Positions 7,001 through 8,519 of a stretch of 8,519 bases of DNA are shown in pieces. Every line of letters begins with the position of its first letter. Position 1 is the stretch's first letter. The stretch is from the NCBI GenBank assembly GCA_030610965.1, contig JAUWQU010000121.1:1-8519 (forward strand). Reading direction: 5' to 3'. Source of the DNA: Phycisphaerae bacterium. Its GTDB lineage: Bacteria > Planctomycetota > Phycisphaerae > SM23-33. The position numbers and the translations under genes were made by a program. A model generated the notes under the pieces. The model did no database searches and was not told the origin of the DNA. It saw nothing but the letters and a program-made list of their open reading frames with translations.

Positions 7001-8087
7001 CACGACCGCTGTGCCCCAGGAGAATCTTCGCGTCGCCCGTTTTCGCATGCTTCGCGGCGATCGCCGTGGTCGCGTCGTCGGGGCGCGCGACGCCCACCCG
7101 GGTCCCCGACAGCTCCGCGTACGCCTTGAACACCCACCAGGCGTCGTTGCGGGGACAAGGGTTCGGGCGATGGTTGTCGATCCCCATCAGGTCGCTCAGG
7201 CTCTGGCCGTCGCTCGAGTGGGTCCAGATCGCCTTGATCGCGATATCGACGCCGGCCTCTTCGAACGCCGTGAAGTAGTTGACCAGCAGGCCGTCCCGCT
7301 GGATCACGTTGTGGAAGAAGTACTCTTCGACCGAGATATCCTTCAGGCCGATGGACGGGTTCGCATCGGCCCGCCGCCGCAGGTACTTCAGGTCCTTCAG
7401 GATGACGCCGGGCGGCGAGGGGAAGTGCCAGGAGTACGCCTCCAGCGTCAGGCCCCTGGCCGCACAGTGGTCGATCAGGAAATCGCCGCTGCTGGAGGCG
7501 CCGACGAGACCCGGGCCCACCAGCTTGGCATTAGGCAGCACTTCCTTGATGCCTTCCCAGGCATAGGAATACATCTTCTTGTAGTGATCGTTGTTGATCC
7601 CCCAGCCTTCATTCCAGATGTCCCAGTACGCGACCTCGATGCCGGCGTCTTTCGAGTGCTGCGCGAGGTCCTTGACCCACTGTTTCCAGAGATCGTAATC
7701 CCTGGGGGCGGCGAGGGATGCCTTGGGGTTCACCCACGACGGCAGGAAAAGGATCAGCTCGTAGAACCCGATCCCCATCCCCTTCAGCCTTCGGCTCACG
7801 AGCGCGACGCGCTCCGGGATGCTGTCTTCCATCGGCCAGACGAAATCTCTCGGGTTGTGCTCTTCGGGCATGAAGCCCTCCGCGATCTGCCCATCCCGGA
7901 GGTACCGGACCTTCAGCGGCGTGAAGCGCCCCTCCGGCACGTCGAAGTTCGGCATCAGCAGCATCCCGATCTTCGGCTCCATGGCCCCCCGCTCGTCGCC
8001 GAAATCAATGGTGATCGTCTTCTCGGCGCTCGCGGGAAGCATGCCCGGGAGCAGGGCAAGAACGGCAACGGCGGCAATGTGTTTCAT
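4089..8087 (-). CDS. Secreted multi-domain protein: GH39-like (clan A) barrel, FN3-like repeats, LamG-like domain, TolB/PD40 propeller
   Basis: 1332 residues from the ATG at 8087. This start is preferred over a TTG at 8120 because AAGGA lies 6 nt upstream and residues 1-21 then form a clean signal peptide ending ASA|EK. Residues about 35-330 resemble a clan-A glycosidase barrel: 'YWDIWNEGW' puts the candidate acid/base at Glu160, and 'DISVEEYFF' offers Glu254 or Glu255 as nucleophile. A beta-domain follows to about 430. Three related beta-sandwich repeats span 433-527, 533-629 and 636-732, and a fourth FN3-like unit spans 736-815. Residues 832-1018 look like a LamG/concanavalin-type jelly roll. 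Residues 1022-1328 carry PD40 blades (SPDGKRI, WSPDGATIAF, WTPDGKWII, SLDGKHIAWA, WSPDARYLAFS). It is first in the operon. A glycan-cleaving or glycan-binding surface protein is the best inference; substrate and exact GH family cannot be read from sequence alone. Confidence 0.82.
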   Translation of the reverse strand: MKHIAAVAVLALLPGMLPASAEKTITIDFGDERGAMEPKIGMLLMPNFDVPEGRFTPLKVRYLRDGQIAEGFMPEEHNPRDFVWPMEDSIPERVALVSRRLKGMGIGFYELILFLPSWVNPKASLAAPRDYDLWKQWVKDLAQHSKDAGIEVAYWDIWNEGWGINNDHYKKMYSYAWEGIKEVLPNAKLVGPGLVGASSSGDFLIDHCAARGLTLEAYSWHFPSPPGVILKDLKYLRRRADANPSIGLKDISVEEYFFHNVIQRDGLLVNYFTAFEEAGVDIAIKAIWTHSSDGQSLSDLMGIDNHRPNPCPRNDAWWVFKAYAELSGTRVGVARPDDATTAIAAKHAKTGDAKILLGHSGRDAVTLNLALKNQPFFGAPVRVDKYRVVRTENDGLQFQGSATPRSTRDLRTRITMVPEDVWLVVVKKQASAPGSFCLKAPDDGVIALPEPTFTWTPATGASTYTVRVSETGDFSDPVVEAAGIEGTRCTLTRPLTEGKLYYWTVTASNAHGSTPAAHRMKYTFRVGSNTKVPGRFSLQVPVDGNNGISTTPRFYWTRAYAADSYTLVIDDDRDFSSPERTQSGIVVRTYEYYTLPAPLANDTTYYYKVYAVNAHGSRLMNGPVFRFTTRPAGKNPGRFSLVSPRAGAADVARRATFDWTDSNGATFYTLEIDDNPDFSSPEIKRTHISHSAHTINPDLLDANIRYSWRVKAHDRKHTHSTDASNNAFRFTTENKPFSPLLKAVRGYDGKAILWFQTVNEATGYTVKYGTTPGVYTGALKGVRSSPCVVTGLATGRTYCFAVVATNGDDESSVFNEKRATCKGDTHRVAGARDDFSYRDGQLAGKGSGAEPGWAGAWRNSRGAGGVVSGGRIRVGGNSRVHRDLDAPIGGLIDAGITYTISVDLALSREWTAFEAHSGGDRDANRVIALAAYGNQKLGIGSAMIDFDDVTGVKTFLIKIRFGASPADQDTAELFINGVSQGAAVDIGAGFTFDRVGFASFLGPTLRHADNLAIALESLETCPHKILFETHRDDNWELYVMNANGSDPVNLTRTAHIDELCPRASPDGKRICFVAEEGKGKSRARHAYYMNLDGTGRKKIANRGRQPCWSPDGATIAFMKGKYINYREGGGANTGLYFYDLRTRKTRQHTNKRIGGLLNPCWTPDGKWIIASAMGGLGFYHSIVAIEVNGNRVVELRSSKHPVWQCRPDVSLDGKHIAWAKEHEGDKMWIEVGDLDMESPTPRVTNLRRVVAVPFPMEVYHADWSPDARYLAFSRGSRPSGRMGRAAYVVGRRAKGWNICVVDTKNPGTFTMLTTDGRSNKEPDWVFVPCPEK
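4095..4098 (-). promoter_or_regulatory. Ribosome binding site supporting the GTG start of the FGE-family gene
   Basis: GGAG on the - strand, inside the last codons of the large secreted-protein gene, 6 nt before the GTG at 4088. The alternative ATG at 4082 would be 12 nt away, so spacing favours GTG. Confidence 0.55.
5892..6791 (-). repeat. Three tandem FN3-like repeats inside the large secreted protein
   Basis: Three consecutive modules of about 95-97 residues, with start-to-start spacing of 100 and 103 residues (residues 433-527, 533-629, 636-732). Each opens with PG(S/R)F(C/S)L, continues with an F-x-W-T core strand ('FTWTPATGAS', 'FYWTRAYAAD', 'FDWTDSNGAT'), then 'Y/FTL..DD..DFSSPE' or its variant 'YTVRVSETGDFSDP', then 'Y-Y/S-W/Y-x-V' and a closing 'FRV' or 'FRFTT'. 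They are more like one another than like the fourth FN3 unit downstream, which suggests internal duplication. Such modules usually act as spacers or carbohydrate-binding units. Confidence 0.8.
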
Positions 8088-8190
8088 TTCGGTTCCTTCC
8101 ACAGACGAACCCCAGCCCAACTTCTGCAGTTAGCCGCCATGAGGCATCGTAAGTCCTTATGTACCAACAAAAGATTCCGAAAAGTCTTCA
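8088..8190 (-). promoter_or_regulatory. Leader between broken transposase and operon; probable promoter region and possible insertion-sequence end
   Basis: This 103-bp non-coding stretch is the only place in the window for a promoter of the four-gene operon. The part at about 8150-8190 is clearly more AT-rich than its surroundings. A poor sigma70-like pair can be drawn on the - strand (TTTTGT, then 15 nt, then TACGAT), but it is too weak to call. An imperfect palindrome AACTTCTGCAGTT at 8119-8131 sits where the terminal repeat of the insertion sequence could be; the matching end is not in the window, so this cannot be confirmed. Confidence 0.3.
8093..8098 (-). promoter_or_regulatory. Ribosome binding site fixing the start of the large secreted protein
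   Basis: AAGGAA on the - strand (within GGAAGGAA, 8093-8100), 6 nt from GGA to the ATG at 8087. It settles the start in favour of the form that begins with a signal peptide, not the longer TTG form at 8120. Confidence 0.75.
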
Positions 8191-8519
8191 CTACATGGCG
8201 TTCATTTTCAATTGCTCGGGCAGCTTCAGACCGAGCTTCTGAAGGAGTATCTGCTGGTGTTCGTCAGGCCGCGTGACGCAATGTTTGCGGATGTCGATGC
8301 TGCCTCTGGTGGGCAGCACGACGTCCCTGCCCGCCTATGGAGGGGACGGGACGGATTTTCTTGATGGCGGCGAGCACGCGGCGGGGTTCGTCGCCCAGGC
8401 CCGCCCGGCGGCACAGTTGCGCAAGTGTTTTCCACAGGACGTACGCCAAGAAACAAACCAGGATGTGCGCCTGCACGCGGTCTTGCTTCTGGTGCCAGAT
8501 CGGGCGGATGTTCATGCAC
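8191..8519 (-). pseudogene. IS4/IS1634-like transposase, C-terminal remnant with frameshift
   Basis: Entering from the right edge, one frame reads 'IRPIWHQKQDRVQAHILVCF' and continues 'LAYVLWKTLAQLCRRAGLGD', ending at 'VLAAIKKIR' near 8350. This is the typical C-terminal region of IS4/IS1634-type DDE transposases (RPIxH..xDRVxAHI motif). The family sequence then resumes in another frame at 8325 with 'DVVLPTRGSIDIRKHCVTRP' and 'LLQKLGLKLPEQLKMNAM', ending at TAG 8191-8193. Between them lie about 25 bases (8326-8350) that fit neither side, so a small insertion has added bases and changed the frame by +1 (modulo 3). If translation stays in the first frame it stops at 8264. The gene is probably inactive unless a programmed frameshift is used, which I see no slippery site for. 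The catalytic core lies outside the window. Confidence 0.75.

Noticed and set aside
8088..8120. Longer TTG start for the large secreted protein
   Set aside because: It adds 11 residues before the signal peptide and lacks a ribosome site, while the ATG at 8087 has AAGGA at proper spacing.
7011..8276. Long + strand open frame (421 codons) opposite the glycosidase-like domain
   Set aside because: It covers the sense-strand signal peptide and barrel and has no recognisable domain; antisense shadow.
1..8519. CRISPR arrays, tRNA or rRNA genes
   Set aside because: No regular short repeats with spacers and no tRNA- or rRNA-like sequence were seen on either strand.
8226..8519. Second - strand frame over the transposase remnant as a separate gene
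   Set aside because: Its translation is arginine- and proline-rich without motifs; the transposase signal is in the other two frames.

Overview
The window is GC-rich and almost fully coding. It reads as a short accessory region of a Gram-negative-type bacterium. The LamG-like module with its 'DDFSYRDG...GWAGAW' signature, the large secreted multi-domain protein, the membrane-tethered FGE-family protein and the MBOAT enzyme together are reminiscent of PVC-superphylum or similar environmental lineages. That placement is a guess; nothing here fixes the taxon.

Layout, left to right. (1) Positions 1-593, + strand: the catalytic domain of a large serine recombinase, cut by the window edge on the left and losing family resemblance near position 530. 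(2) Positions 594-670: a short convergent gap with one weak inverted repeat. (3) Positions 671-8087, all on the - strand and so transcribed right to left: four tightly packed genes. In transcription order they are a 1332-residue secreted protein (glycoside-hydrolase-like barrel, fibronectin-III-like repeats, LamG-like domain, TolB-type propeller), a membrane-tethered FGE-sulfatase-family protein, an AlgI-type MBOAT O-acyltransferase, and a membrane-anchored SGNH hydrolase-like protein. Junctions are 0, 70 and 3 nt, so this is very probably one operon. (4) Positions 8088-8190: a roughly 100-bp, less GC-rich leader that must hold the operon promoter or the end of an insertion sequence. (5) Positions 8191-8519, - strand: the frameshifted C-terminal end of an IS4/IS1634-like transposase that runs off the window.

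How the genes may work together: an MBOAT plus an SGNH protein is the known core of extracytoplasmic glycan O-acetylation (compare AlgI with AlgJ/AlgX, DltB with DltD, PatA with PatB). The MBOAT would pass acetyl groups across the membrane and the SGNH protein would place them on a glycan. The large secreted protein looks like a glycan-binding or glycan-cleaving partner. The FGE-family protein is the odd member: no sulfatase is visible in the window, and one of the two catalytic cysteines of classical FGE is replaced. The operon lies between two broken mobile-element genes, which fits an acquired, modular surface-glycan cassette. There is no gene-free stretch longer than about 105 bases.
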